A DNA stretch of 64,000 bases from Gottfriedia acidiceleris (GTDB lineage Bacteria > Bacillota > Bacilli > Bacillales > Bacillaceae_G): positions 3,410,001 to 3,474,000 of the forward strand of contig NZ_CP096034.1 in assembly GCF_023115465.1 (NCBI RefSeq). Reading direction: 5' to 3'. Positions within the stretch are counted from its first letter, which is position 1. Each line of letters starts with the position of its first letter. The notes under the pieces were generated by a model. It saw only the letters and a program-made list of their open reading frames with translations, was not told the DNA's origin and made no database searches. Below, piece after piece: positions 24,904 through 34,422 of this stretch. A program made the position numbers and the translations under genes.

Positions 24904-24966
24904 TATGTAAACGATTACTTGAAATTAATGATTTTAGGTGCTCTTTTTTTGGTAATCGTTTACATA
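24904..24966. promoter_or_regulatory. pair of cre/LacI-type operator-like sites in inverted orientation
   Basis: TATGTAAACGATTAC (24904-24918) and its exact complement (24952-24966) form 15-bp inverted arms 48 bases apart. Each contains TGTAAACGATTAC, one base short of the cre consensus TGWAANCGNTNWCA. They lie upstream of the -35 of the peptide-gene promoter. Confidence 0.45.
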
Positions 24967-25145
24967 TTTTTTTAGATTTTAAAGAGTTACATTGTAAAAT
25001 ACTCTACTTATAAAAAAAACTTTCATCTATCGGTGGAGTAACAAGCGTAGTTACTAGCACAACCACTAATAGTACCGTAAAGAATGATTAATTTAACAAT
25101 TTATTCTCTATCCTATAGAAGCAATAATTAATTTTAAAATGCAAT

Positions 25146-25199
25146 AAAAATAGGGTAATTAACTTTTTGATATAAAAAAAGTAATTACCCTATTTTTTT
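25146..25199 (-). terminator. terminator after ktrA
   Basis: TAGGGTAATTA-CTTTTT pairs with AAAAAG-TAATTACCCTA, flanked by A-run and T-run. It follows the ktrA stop codon on the minus strand. Confidence 0.85.
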
Positions 25200-25209
25200 C
25201 CTCTTAAAT

Positions 25210-25863
25210 TCATTCAATATTTGAAAAACGATGCAAATCCCTATTTTCTCCAATCATTACCAATATATCTCCTTCATGTATTACCTCATCAGGTGAGGGT
25301 GATATATTAACAACTCCTTCACTTTTAATAGCAATTACAGTTAAATTATATTCTACTCGAATATTTAATTCCTTCAACGTTTTCCCTACCATCTGAGAAG
25401 GAAGCTTTATTTCTTCTATACTGTAATTATTTGCAAGCTCAATAAAGTTTAAAACATTTGGTGACATAAGCTGATGTGCTACCCGTTCACCCATGTTCTT
25501 CTCAGGATAGATAACCCAATGTGCACCTACCTTTTTTAAAACTTCTCCGTGACGCTTATCTAATGCCTTCACGACAATCTTGTTAATGTTTAGTTCATTT
25601 AACACTAATGTTGTTAAAATACTAGCTTGCATATCATTACCAATTGCTACAATAACTGAATCAAAATTACTGATTCCAATTGCTTTTAAAGACTCTTCAT
25701 TAGTTGAATCTGCAATCACTGCATGTGTTGCAATATCTGCAATTTCATTAATACGTTCTTCATTAATATCGATCACTAGAACTTCATTTCCATGTTGCAA
25801 TAAAGTATTCACAATACCTGAACCAAATCTTCCAAGCCCAATTACTGCATATTGTTTTTTCAT
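25210..25863 (-). CDS. ktrA: KtrA/TrkA-type RCK regulatory subunit of potassium uptake
   Basis: A 217-aa cytosolic gating protein. The N-terminal RCK domain has the nucleotide-binding QYAVIGLGRFGSGIV (residues 3-17) and VLVIDINEERI (about 29). The C-terminal TrkA-C (RCK_C) domain begins at about residue 140 (IEEIKLPSQMVGKTLKEL). Octameric rings of such proteins gate the KtrB channel with ATP/ADP, and c-di-AMP binds the RCK_C domain of KtrA/KtrC in other Firmicutes. Gene order is ktrB then ktrA, 35 bases apart, with AGGAGC before the ATG. No riboswitch precedes this pair. Confidence 0.88.
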   Translation of the reverse strand: MKKQYAVIGLGRFGSGIVNTLLQHGNEVLVIDINEERINEIADIATHAVIADSTNEESLKAIGISNFDSVIVAIGNDMQASILTTLVLNELNINKIVVKALDKRHGEVLKKVGAHWVIYPEKNMGERVAHQLMSPNVLNFIELANNYSIEEIKLPSQMVGKTLKELNIRVEYNLTVIAIKSEGVVNISPSPDEVIHEGDILVMIGENRDLHRFSNIE

Positions 25864-25898
25864 ATTCGAATAGCTCCTATAACTTGAATTATGTTTTT

Positions 25899-27239
25899 TT
25901 AACCTATCATAATTTTTCCTTTTGGACGTTTAAACGGATCTGAATGTCTTCTTAACGTGATAGCAAAAGCAACTGTCAGTGGTCCCACTCTTCCTGCAAA
26001 CATTGTCAAAATAATTAGTATTCTTCCAAATGGAGTTAAATCAGGTGTTAACCCCATTGATAATCCAACTGTACCGAAAGCAGAAGTTGCTTCAAACAAG
26101 ATCATTAAGAAGTCCTTTCCATGTTCCGTAATAGTTAAAATCATTGTTACAAACATCACGATTAGTAAACCACTTACCGTTACAGTTAGCGCTTTATAAA
26201 TTGTATCGTACATTATACTTCTATTAAAAAATACAACATCTTCTTTCCCTTTAATTTGTGACCGAACCGCGCCTAATAAAGTAGCAAATGTAGTCGTTTT
26301 AATTCCACCTCCTGTAGAACCAGGAGATGCTCCAATGAACATAAGGATAATAATAATGAACAGTGTAGATTGTGTTAAATCAGGAATATTGAGTGTATTG
26401 GAACCTGCTGTTCTAGGTGTTACAGATTGATACAATGAACCAAGTAATTTACCTGACCAAGACAATGGCTGTATAGTTTTAGGATTGTGGAATTCCAATA
26501 AGAAAATAAAGATAGTTCCTATTATCAATAAAAAGAGACTTGTCCGAAGAACAACTTTTGTATGTAAAGAGAGAAATCGAGTTTCTTTGTATTCGTATAG
26601 CTCGTTCATAACAATAAAACCAATTCCTCCAAGAGTAATGAGTAAAGAAATTACGATCGTAACAATTGGGTCTGCTACATAACTAGTTAGGCTATTAAAT
26701 CCCCCCATTAAATCAAACCCAGCATTATTAAAATTTGATATAGAATGAAATATTCCAAAATAAATTGCTTTTTTTATTGGGAAATCAACTGCAAAACGTA
26801 CCGCAAGTAAGATCCCACCAATTAATTCAATTACAATCGTAAAAATAAAGATTCTCTTTACCAATCGAACAATTCCCGCTATCGATAAATTGTTTAAAGA
26901 CTCCTGTAATAATAATCGTTCTTTCAATGAAATTTTCTTACCTAATAGAATGGCAAAAAAAGTTGCGAATGTCATAAAACCTAAGCCACCTACTTGTATT
27001 AGTGACAATATAACCAATTGCCCAAAGACAGTAAATGTTGTACCTGTATCCACAACTACAAGTCCTGTTACACAGGTGGCTGATGTCGAAGTGAATAACG
27101 CATCTAACCATTTCAGACCTTCTCCATTTTTCGTTGCAATTGGAAGAGTTAGAAGAATAGCACCTAATAGAATGATAAATGCAAACCCAGTCACTAAAAC
27201 TTTAGAAGGATCTAAGGAAAACTCTGGCCTTTTTTTCAT
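25899..27239 (-). CDS. ktrB: KtrB/TrkH-type potassium uptake pore subunit
   Basis: The membrane pore of a Ktr potassium transporter. Four M1-P-M2 repeats are visible through their P-loop sequences: ATCVTGL, SNFNNAGF, TPRTAGSN and SAFGTVGLS. The intramembrane gating loop is ASPGSTGGGIKTTTF in the third repeat. I start at ATG 27237-27239, nine bases after GAGG, giving 446 aa, the usual KtrB length; a frame to 27308 adds a basic extension lacking a binding site. It is the first gene of a two-gene unit with ktrA, and divergent from the antiporter gene at 27430. Confidence 0.88.
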   Translation of the reverse strand: MKKRPEFSLDPSKVLVTGFAFIILLGAILLTLPIATKNGEGLKWLDALFTSTSATCVTGLVVVDTGTTFTVFGQLVILSLIQVGGLGFMTFATFFAILLGKKISLKERLLLQESLNNLSIAGIVRLVKRIFIFTIVIELIGGILLAVRFAVDFPIKKAIYFGIFHSISNFNNAGFDLMGGFNSLTSYVADPIVTIVISLLITLGGIGFIVMNELYEYKETRFLSLHTKVVLRTSLFLLIIGTIFIFLLEFHNPKTIQPLSWSGKLLGSLYQSVTPRTAGSNTLNIPDLTQSTLFIIIILMFIGASPGSTGGGIKTTTFATLLGAVRSQIKGKEDVVFFNRSIMYDTIYKALTVTVSGLLIVMFVTMILTITEHGKDFLMILFEATSAFGTVGLSMGLTPDLTPFGRILIILTMFAGRVGPLTVAFAITLRRHSDPFKRPKGKIMIG

Positions 27240-27429
27240 TGTGTACAACCTCACTTTTTTCCTTATTTTGTTTATTCTCATTAAATAGTTCATTTTTAGC
27301 GTTCCCATTGATGAAAAAAAATAATTACGACTTGTCTTCTAGCAATGGAGTTTCTAATAAATATTTCAAGTGCATCAAGGTCAATCTAAGAACATAAATA
27401 ATGAAGAATGTTGAGAGGGGCTTTAAACG

Positions 27430-28671
27430 ATGGAATCAGATGTAATGAAAATAGTCGACCATGAGTTATATATCATCACTTTAGTTTTGATTTTCGGCTT
27501 ATTAGCAATGAAATTAGCTGAAAAAATAAAAATTCCTGATGTAGCTCTATTTATAATAACAGGTATAATATTAGGCCAATCCGTGTTTAATATAATCTCA
27601 GTACCAAATGAATCCGCTGCTTATCAATTCATAATCGTTTTAGGATCGGTACTCATCCTTTTTGATGGAGGTAGAGCCATTCAATTCTCTGTTCTAAAAA
27701 AAGTATGGATTACGATATCACTTTTATCGATAATCGGGGTTCTCATCACTGCTACGGTAGTAGGGTTTACCGCTTTTTACATATTAAAAATACCTATTTT
27801 ATATTCATTTTTACTGGCCTCCGTTATAGCTTCAACAGACCCAGCAACTTTGATTCCTGTATTCAAACAAATTACCATTCGAGAAAAGGTAAAAGAAACA
27901 GTAGAAAGTGAGTCTGCATTTAATGATGCAACAGGTTCCATTTTAGCATTTACAATTCTGGGTGTTATTTTAGGACAAACTCAATTATCTATTACATCTA
28001 GCATATGGAGTTTTATCAAGGAGGCTGGAGGTGGTATTTTAGTAGGAGTTGTTATTGGTTTCTTAGGTGTTTTTTTTACATCCGAACACAGATGGGGATT
28101 GCTAAAAAGATACAGTAAAATTGTAAGTTTTGTTGCTGCGACAAGCTCATATATTGCAGCTGGATCTATCCATTCAAGTGGATTTATGGCTACTTTTACT
28201 GCTGGTCTTATTATAGGTAATCCTCAATTGTTTCGACTTCATATTTCGGAAAAAACAAGAACAACCGATGCACATTTTTCAGATACGTCTACTTTAATTA
28301 TGAGAACACTTATTTTTATGTTACTAGGTACACAAGTGAATTTTCATATTATAAGTAAATTCTGGATACAAGGCATATTGATTGTCTTAGTATTTATGTT
28401 TATTGCAAGACCACTTACAGTCCTTGCATGTACATTGCCTGATCGAAAAGCTAAATGGAAATGGAATGAGATTCTGTTTATGTTTTGGGTTAGAGAAACA
28501 GGTGTAATTCCAGCAGCACTTTCCGGGATGATTGTTGCAGCAGGAGTTGATTATGCAGACGAAATTACAACTGTCACCTTTATTGCAATACTAATGACGA
28601 TACTAATTCAGGCTAGTACAACTGGCTATGTAGCTAAAAAGCTAGGCATTTTAGTAGATCAGGTTAATTAA
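27430..28671 (+). CDS. CPA-type cation/proton antiporter (NhaP-like)
   Basis: A 413-aa monovalent cation/proton antiporter with about 12 to 13 membrane helices. Key residues are in ASTDPATLIPVF (helix 4-5 unwound region) and ESAFNDATGS (the ND pair of CPA1-type, electroneutral exchangers). No cytosolic RCK or CBS domain is attached. GAGAGGGG precedes the ATG. It is divergent from ktrB with only 190 bases between the start codons. Placed among potassium importers, it may provide the export arm (K+/H+ or Na+/H+), but selectivity cannot be read from sequence. Confidence 0.85.
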   Translation: MESDVMKIVDHELYIITLVLIFGLLAMKLAEKIKIPDVALFIITGIILGQSVFNIISVPNESAAYQFIIVLGSVLILFDGGRAIQFSVLKKVWITISLLSIIGVLITATVVGFTAFYILKIPILYSFLLASVIASTDPATLIPVFKQITIREKVKETVESESAFNDATGSILAFTILGVILGQTQLSITSSIWSFIKEAGGGILVGVVIGFLGVFFTSEHRWGLLKRYSKIVSFVAATSSYIAAGSIHSSGFMATFTAGLIIGNPQLFRLHISEKTRTTDAHFSDTSTLIMRTLIFMLLGTQVNFHIISKFWIQGILIVLVFMFIARPLTVLACTLPDRKAKWKWNEILFMFWVRETGVIPAALSGMIVAAGVDYADEITTVTFIAILMTILIQASTTGYVAKKLGILVDQVN

Positions 28672-28773
28672 AATACATTTAAAAATACGATTTAAAATGA
28701 AGGTTAATACCTAATTTGACTTTGATTAGAAATAATCTTCCTCAATTTATTAAACATGGTACTTTATCATAAA

Positions 28774-28822
28774 AAAATGCCCCGATTACTATTTATGGCT
28801 AGCAATCCGGGGCATTTTAAAC
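28774..28822 (+). terminator. terminator after the antiporter gene
   Basis: AAAATGCCCCG pairs with CGGGGCATTTT (28808-28818) around a 23-base loop, about 100 bases after the antiporter stop codon. Confidence 0.7.
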
Positions 28823-28862
28823 TTTTAGGTTTTGCTCTAACTTTCTGTCTTAATTTTTACTT

Positions 28863-28967
28863 TCATTTCATATTCATATTTCCCAATTTTTCTGTTGAAT
28901 TTTCATTAAATTCTCTTCTGTTTCTTTTATTTGTCAGCTTTGCTACTTGTCCAATTGTATAATTCAT
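28863..28967 (-). pseudogene. truncated MerR-family regulator start
   Basis: A 34-codon frame begins MNYTIGQVAKLTN, which matches the first helix and turn of MerR-family DNA-binding domains, then goes into low-complexity sequence and stops. The second helix and dimerisation region are missing. This is a short match and could be a relic of a lost regulator. Confidence 0.4.
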
Positions 28968-28979
28968 GAACACTCATCC

Positions 28980-29315
28980 TTAATAAGGCATAATTCCTTT
29001 TTCATTTAGAATTTTACCATTGTAATTTATCTTACTTAATTCATAATCAGTAATAATTTTTGCACCTTCAACTATTGTTTTGCCTATTGGTGTATTTCCA
29101 TTTAGGTCAGTCGTAGTAAATTCAGGTGTAACACCAAAAATCTCTGGACCATCACTACAAAATTTTTTACCTAATGAAAGTGTTAATGAATTGTTAGCAG
29201 TTTTTGAGGAATTATAACCAAGTATATTGATTGACGCTGCTTCTCCACGATCAATTAATGTTTGCGATGCCAAATCTGTCGTAACATTAATAAAAAAAGC
29301 ATGAAATTTTTCCAT
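28980..29315 (-). CDS. hypothetical protein (111 aa), N-terminus resembles DUF3870
   Basis: The first 32 residues (KFHAFFINVTTDLASQ, then TLIDRGEAASINI) resemble the AFFIGLVVDRTSHLIVDADCSATISL stretch of the DUF3870 protein at 57509, but the conserved start of that family is absent. The remainder includes LGKKFCSDGPEIFG and DLNGNTPIGKTI, which I do not recognise. The start codon lies within the terminator of the kdpD-like gene and has no clear binding site. It could be a remnant fusion or a chance frame. Confidence 0.35.
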   Translation of the reverse strand: MEKFHAFFINVTTDLASQTLIDRGEAASINILGYNSSKTANNSLTLSLGKKFCSDGPEIFGVTPEFTTTDLNGNTPIGKTIVEGAKIITDYELSKINYNGKILNEKGIMPY

Positions 29316-29323
29316 TTCACGCT
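29292..29323 (-). terminator. terminator after the kdpD-like gene
   Basis: Minus strand AGCGTGAAAT-GGAAAA-ATTTCATGCT followed by TTTTTTT. One mismatch in a 10-bp stem. It ends the kdp transcript. Confidence 0.75.
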
Positions 29324-29359
29324 CATTTAGAAAATGATACTTTAAAGAAATTACTTTTT

Positions 29360-31714
29360 TTACTTCCTTTGAAGGTTACAAGATTTTGCACTTTGATCTG
29401 CAACAACTAAAACATCTAAAAAACGTAATTCCCTTAACAGTTTTTGAACAATTGATCCAGTTTTTATTTCTTGCCATCTAGTACGAGCAGACTGTCCTAT
29501 AATGACATGAGTTGTCTTTTTTTCACAAATATTTTTTACTAATTCAATAAAAACATGTCGCCGATCAGTTGTCTCATACAATTCAAACGAACCACCTAAA
29601 CGTTCAGTTAAGTCTTTTATTATTTTTAATGAAAGCTTTTCTTTTTCAGATAATTTATCATGGTCTTTAACAAAGGCCACAAACAATTTAGCTTTTAAAC
29701 GATAAGCTATTCGAAAGCCTCGTCGAATAAGCCTTTCACTATTGGATTTTAAATTTACACAAACAAAAATTACTTCTTCTTGTCGCCATGGTCCTCTGAG
29801 CGTTAAATCTCTTTCCCAAGCTTCTAGACGTTCATCTACATCGTCTGCTACTTCCCTAAGCGCTAATTCTCTTAAAGCAATTAAATTTCCAGTTTTAAAA
29901 AAATTATTTAGCGATTGTTCTATTTTTATTGGAGCGTAAATTCTTCCTTCTCTTATTCTTTGCCTTAGTGCTTTTGGAGAAATATCAATTAATTCAATCT
30001 CATTGGCTTCTCTTAATATTTGGTCAGGAACTGTTTCTCTAACTCTAACTCCAGTTATTTGTTCAACACTATCGTTTAAACTTTCAACATGTTGAATATT
30101 CATTGTTGAAATGACTGATATTCCCGCTTCTAAAATTTCTTCAACATCTTTATATCTCTTATTAAACTTACTTCCTGGAGCATTCGTATGTGCTAATTCA
30201 TCGATTAAAACTACTTCTGGGTTTCTTTGTATAATTGCCTCTGTATCCATTTCCTCAAGTGTCGTTTCTTTATACGGAATGATACTTCTTGGAATAATTT
30301 CTAAATCTCCTACTTTTTCTAACGTTTCTTTTCTACCGTGAGTTTCAAGTAGCCCAATTACAATATCGATACCTTTTTTCTTAAGTTCATTTCCTTCTCT
30401 TAACATCGTGTAAGTTTTTCCCACGCCAGGAGCAGCTCCAATATAAACTTTTAATGAACCTCTTTTAATTTTATGAATTTCATGTGCAAGCTCTTGCGGG
30501 CTCAATCGACGATATGGATTTACTACTTCTTTATTAACTTGCTTTGTAGGAATTACTCTTTCTCCATCTTTTTCCGCTCGATCAGCAACAATAAAAACAT
30601 CTATATTGCTAGTTTTCCTTAAAATTTTATTTACAATTGAACCTTTTACGATTTCTTCCAAACGCGTTCTCTTTGATTGCCCTATTACAATACTTGTTAT
30701 ATTGCTATTAATAGCATATTTGATTATTTCACTTGCAATTGAATGACTAGTTAATGATAATTCTTCAAAATTACCTCCAACTTTTTCAACAAGTTTTATG
30801 ATCGAGCGTTTAAACGTTAATTCATCATTTGTAAATTTTTTATTAGGTGGTTGAAAGCATACAACATGCAAATCTCCACCCAATCTTTTTGAAATTTGTT
30901 GTCCCCTTCTTACTAAAATAGAACCATTCAAATGATATTGAACAGTAACTAATATTTTTTCAGACGCTCCAGATGGTCCGACTATACCGTGTTTTTCACG
31001 GTATTCATCAAGCTCGTCATTAACCTCGCTAGCTATAAAACGAAGAGCAAGTTCACGAAGAACTGCTAAATTACTTTTATGAAATAATTGGTGACGCTTT
31101 TTATTTTCTCCTTTATTGTCATAATCTTCATTTGATCTCTGTAAAATAACTTCAGGTGTAACATCTAATAACCTGACTTCATCTGCCAAAGCTAAGGTTT
31201 CTTCTGGAACAAATAAATTGCTCCTAACTTTGCCACCAGTCAACTTTTCAGCTTCATCATATACTTCTTTTATTTCATATATATTCATAGTCGTAATAAC
31301 GCTTATATTTTTGGATAGTAAGTAATTAATATCTTCTAACCGTGTTGGAAATATTGCTTCGAGTCGATTTTGATGGGCTAGTGAATCAACAAGTACGACT
31401 TCAGGATTTCTTGATATAATTGCAGCTAAGTCAAGATCTTGTTTAACAGTCCCCCCTTCTTCCCATTTAATGGTAGGTATTTTTTCTAAACAACCAACTT
31501 GGTCAATCGTTTTTTGACGGTTTGTCTCACTAATTAAACCAATCACAACATCTATTCCACGCTCCTTCAATCCGTTCCCTTCCTGGAGCATATGATATGT
31601 TTTGCCAGATCCACTTACCGTTCCAATGATAATTTTCAATCGACCTTTTTTGATTTTCTGAATAGATTCTAGTAATTCCTCGGGTGTTTTCCTCCGAAAC
31701 TGTTTATCGCTCAA
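29360..31714 (-). CDS. tandem KdpD N-terminal domain protein without histidine kinase (784 aa)
   Basis: Two complete KdpD-type sensor modules are fused head to tail. Module 1 (about 1-385): KdpD domain with Walker A GTVSGSGKT and a degraded Walker B (VVLVDSLAHQN), then a universal-stress-protein domain (ILVTVQYHLNGSILVRRG, VIGQSKRTRLEEIVKGS). Module 2 (about 400-775): Walker A GAAPGVGKT, intact Walker B VVLIDELAHTNAPGS, then a USP domain (VIGQSARTRWQEIKTGS). The four-helix membrane region, GAF and kinase domains of full KdpD are absent. It starts at TTG 31714, seven bases after AGGAGG. It is the last gene of the kdp operon. No KdpE is nearby, so it cannot signal by phosphotransfer alone. Confidence 0.85.
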   Translation of the reverse strand: MSDKQFRRKTPEELLESIQKIKKGRLKIIIGTVSGSGKTYHMLQEGNGLKERGIDVVIGLISETNRQKTIDQVGCLEKIPTIKWEEGGTVKQDLDLAAIISRNPEVVLVDSLAHQNRLEAIFPTRLEDINYLLSKNISVITTMNIYEIKEVYDEAEKLTGGKVRSNLFVPEETLALADEVRLLDVTPEVILQRSNEDYDNKGENKKRHQLFHKSNLAVLRELALRFIASEVNDELDEYREKHGIVGPSGASEKILVTVQYHLNGSILVRRGQQISKRLGGDLHVVCFQPPNKKFTNDELTFKRSIIKLVEKVGGNFEELSLTSHSIASEIIKYAINSNITSIVIGQSKRTRLEEIVKGSIVNKILRKTSNIDVFIVADRAEKDGERVIPTKQVNKEVVNPYRRLSPQELAHEIHKIKRGSLKVYIGAAPGVGKTYTMLREGNELKKKGIDIVIGLLETHGRKETLEKVGDLEIIPRSIIPYKETTLEEMDTEAIIQRNPEVVLIDELAHTNAPGSKFNKRYKDVEEILEAGISVISTMNIQHVESLNDSVEQITGVRVRETVPDQILREANEIELIDISPKALRQRIREGRIYAPIKIEQSLNNFFKTGNLIALRELALREVADDVDERLEAWERDLTLRGPWRQEEVIFVCVNLKSNSERLIRRGFRIAYRLKAKLFVAFVKDHDKLSEKEKLSLKIIKDLTERLGGSFELYETTDRRHVFIELVKNICEKKTTHVIIGQSARTRWQEIKTGSIVQKLLRELRFLDVLVVADQSAKSCNLQRK

Positions 31715-31742
31715 GATTTTGCCTCCTTTCTTTTACATAATG

Positions 31743-31767
31743 AAAAAAGGGAAGAAAACTCTCCCCT
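31743..31767 (-). terminator. weak terminator between kdpC and the kdpD-like gene
   Basis: Minus strand AGGGGA-GAGTTTTC-TTCCCT followed by TTTTT, overlapping the kdpC stop codon. It may lower expression of the KdpD-like gene relative to kdpFABC. Confidence 0.5.
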
Positions 31768-32326
31768 ATTTTAATTTCTGTAAATCTATGTTCAGTTCCA
31801 ATATATTCACGCGTGGCTCTCCAAATATTCCTAGTTGGCGACCTTTTATATGACTATTAATTAAAGATACTAATTTATCCTCTGGAATTCCTGTTGCCTT
31901 AGCAACCCTAGGAACTTGAGCTTTCACTGCTTCGGGGGATAAATCCGGGTCAAATCCAGAGCCAGATGTTGTTACTAAATCTGTTGGTATCTTTTTACCT
32001 AGATTACTATTTTCATTTTTTAATTCTTTTATTTTATCTTTTGTTTCTTTAACATATTCTTTTGACGCTACTGCTGCATTTGTTGCTGCCGAAGTAGTAG
32101 GATTATAGTTAGCAGCAGAAGCTCTAGAATGGAACCATTCTGGTCCTTTAAATTCTTGAGCTAATAGTTTAGAGCCCATAACTTTTCCATTTGTTTCTAT
32201 TAAACTACCATCCGCTTTTTTCGGGAAAATAACTTGTGCGACACCTGTTGTAGCTAATGGATAGCCCAATCCGCATATTATTATCAATACAATAGATGTT
32301 CTGATCGCAATCATAACTGATTTCAC
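31766..32326 (-). CDS. kdpC: potassium-transporting ATPase subunit KdpC
   Basis: A 186-aa protein with one N-terminal transmembrane segment (IAIRTSIVLIIICGLGYPLA) and an extracytoplasmic domain. Typical motifs are EFKGPEWFHSRASAANYNP (about 55-73), GSGFDPDLSPEAVKAQVPRVA (split over about 120-140) and LVSLINSHIKGRQLGIFGEP. KdpC stabilises the KdpFABC complex and raises its affinity for potassium and ATP. It lies 24 bases after kdpB. Confidence 0.93.
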   Translation of the reverse strand: MKSVMIAIRTSIVLIIICGLGYPLATTGVAQVIFPKKADGSLIETNGKVMGSKLLAQEFKGPEWFHSRASAANYNPTTSAATNAAVASKEYVKETKDKIKELKNENSNLGKKIPTDLVTTSGSGFDPDLSPEAVKAQVPRVAKATGIPEDKLVSLINSHIKGRQLGIFGEPRVNILELNIDLQKLK

Positions 32327-32350
32327 ATTAAATCCTCCTATTCTTACTTT

Positions 32351-34390
32351 TTAAACAAATTGCAATGTAGATACAATCATATCGATAACTTTAATTCCAA
32401 AAAACGGCACAATAACTCCACCTATTCCATAGATTAACAAGTTTTTAGATAATAGTTTGTTTGCATCCATCGGTTTATATTTCGCACCCTTCATCGCAAC
32501 AGGTATGAGGATTGGAATAATGATCGCATTAAAAATTAATGCTGACAGGATTGCTGACTTCGGCGAGTTCAATCCCATAATATTTAGATAATCCAATTGT
32601 GGAATTGCCATTATAAATAGAGCTGGAATAATCGCGAAATATTTCGCAATATCATTTGCAATCGAAAATGTTGTTAATGAACCACGAGTGATTAATAGCT
32701 GCTTACCAATCGCGATTACAGATAATAATTTAGTAGGATCAGAGTCTAAGTCAATCATATTTGCAGCTTCTTTTGCAGCCATTGTTCCTGAATTCATCGC
32801 TAAACCAACATCAGCTTGAGCTAGAGCAGGAGCATCATTTGTTCCATCGCCGGTCATCGCAACTAACTTACCTTCATTTTGTTCTTTTTTAATAGCAGCA
32901 ATTTTATCTTCAGGTTTAGCTTCTGCAATAAACTCGTCAACACCTGCTTCTCTAGCAATTGTTGCAGCAGTTAAAGGATTATCACCAGTACACATTACAG
33001 TTTTGATCCCCATCGCTCTTAATTCATCAAATCGCTCTTTTAAGCCTGGTTTAACTGTATCTTTTAAATAAATAACACCGTAAATTTTATCATTTATTGC
33101 AACAGCAAGTGGTGTACCTCCTGCTTTTGCGACGACATTTGCTTTTTCGTCTAGCTCATTCGGAATACTTCCACCTTTTGCAGTTACATATTTTTTTACT
33201 GCATCTACAGCACCTTTTCTAATTTCAGTTCCATTTTTTAAATTTAAACCTGACATTCTAGTTTCAGCAGTAAATTCAATAATTTCTGCATCCTTATAAT
33301 CATTCTCATCCCAAGTAATACCAAGTTTATGTGCTAACTCAACAACCGAACGTCCTTCTGGTGTTTCATCTTTTACAGAAGATTTTAGTGAAGCTAAAGT
33401 TATCTCTCTTTCTGTTATACTTCCAACCGGAATGAATTCACTCGCCATTCGGTTACCGAATGTAATTGTTCCGGTCTTATCTAAAATCATCGTATCAATA
33501 TCTCCAGCAGCTTCAACTGCTTTACCAGACATAGCTAAAACATTAAATTGTGTTACACGGTTCATCCCTGCAATTCCGATTGCAGAAAGTAATCCACCAA
33601 TCGTAGTCGGTATTAAACAAACAAGTAAAGCGATTAATGTTGCTACGTCAATTGAGACATTTAAATAATTCGCAATTGGAACAAGCGTCATTATGACGAT
33701 TAAAAACACTAAAGTTAATACTGCTAATAAAGTCGTTAATGCAACTTCATTCGGAGTCTTTTGACGAGCCGCACCTTCAACTAATGAAATCATACGATCT
33801 ATAAACGATTCACCAGGATCCGTTAAAATTTTAACAATGATATAATCTGAAACTACTCTAGTACCGCCAGTTACAGATGAAAAATCTCCACCAGCTTCTT
33901 TAATAACTGGCGCTGATTCACCTGTAATAGCTGATTCATCGATGGATGCTAACCCTTCAATAATCTCACCATCTGAAGGAATAATTTCACTTGTATCAAC
34001 TCGAACGATATCTCCTTTTCTTAAAGAAGTAGATGGTACTTCTATATATGATCCATCTTTTTGTCTTAACTTCGCATTTGTTTCTGATTTCGTTTTTCTT
34101 AATGTATCTGCTTGCGCCTTCCCACGTCCCTCTGCAAGAGCTTCAGCAAAGTTTGCGAAAAGTACTGTAAATAATAAAATTAAAAATACCGCAATATTAT
34201 ATGGTCTTCCTACTGTGCTAATTCCAAAAATATCTGGCCTAATAGAAAGAATTAATGTAATAAAAGTACCAACTTCTACGATAAACATGACTGGATTTTT
34301 TACCATAACAAGTGGATTCAACTTTTTAAAAGAATCGATTATTGCCTGAGTTTTTATTTCTTTAGAAATAGGCTTATTTTCTATAGCCAT
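32351..34390 (-). CDS. kdpB: potassium-transporting P-type ATPase subunit KdpB
   Basis: The catalytic P-type ATPase of Kdp, 679 aa. It shows the actuator TGES (about 157), the phosphorylation site DKTGT (about 303) and the hinge [17 protein letters not shown] (about 510). It has seven membrane helices in the usual arrangement (two pairs before the P domain, three after). ATP hydrolysis drives potassium uptake through KdpA. GAGGAG precedes the ATG. Gene order kdpF-A-B-C is canonical. Confidence 0.96.
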   Translation of the reverse strand: MAIENKPISKEIKTQAIIDSFKKLNPLVMVKNPVMFIVEVGTFITLILSIRPDIFGISTVGRPYNIAVFLILLFTVLFANFAEALAEGRGKAQADTLRKTKSETNAKLRQKDGSYIEVPSTSLRKGDIVRVDTSEIIPSDGEIIEGLASIDESAITGESAPVIKEAGGDFSSVTGGTRVVSDYIIVKILTDPGESFIDRMISLVEGAARQKTPNEVALTTLLAVLTLVFLIVIMTLVPIANYLNVSIDVATLIALLVCLIPTTIGGLLSAIGIAGMNRVTQFNVLAMSGKAVEAAGDIDTMILDKTGTITFGNRMASEFIPVGSITEREITLASLKSSVKDETPEGRSVVELAHKLGITWDENDYKDAEIIEFTAETRMSGLNLKNGTEIRKGAVDAVKKYVTAKGGSIPNELDEKANVVAKAGGTPLAVAINDKIYGVIYLKDTVKPGLKERFDELRAMGIKTVMCTGDNPLTAATIAREAGVDEFIAEAKPEDKIAAIKKEQNEGKLVAMTGDGTNDAPALAQADVGLAMNSGTMAAKEAANMIDLDSDPTKLLSVIAIGKQLLITRGSLTTFSIANDIAKYFAIIPALFIMAIPQLDYLNIMGLNSPKSAILSALIFNAIIIPILIPVAMKGAKYKPMDANKLLSKNLLIYGIGGVIVPFFGIKVIDMIVSTLQFV

Positions 34391-34422
34391 ATGATCAATC
34401 TCCTCTTTCTTTATTATTGCTA

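Noticed and set aside
25044-25090. Short plus-strand frame encoding a Thr/Ser-rich tail (GGVTSVVTSTTTNSTV)
   Set aside because: No start codon, binding site or upstream coding sense. It may be chance, although a protein relic cannot be excluded.
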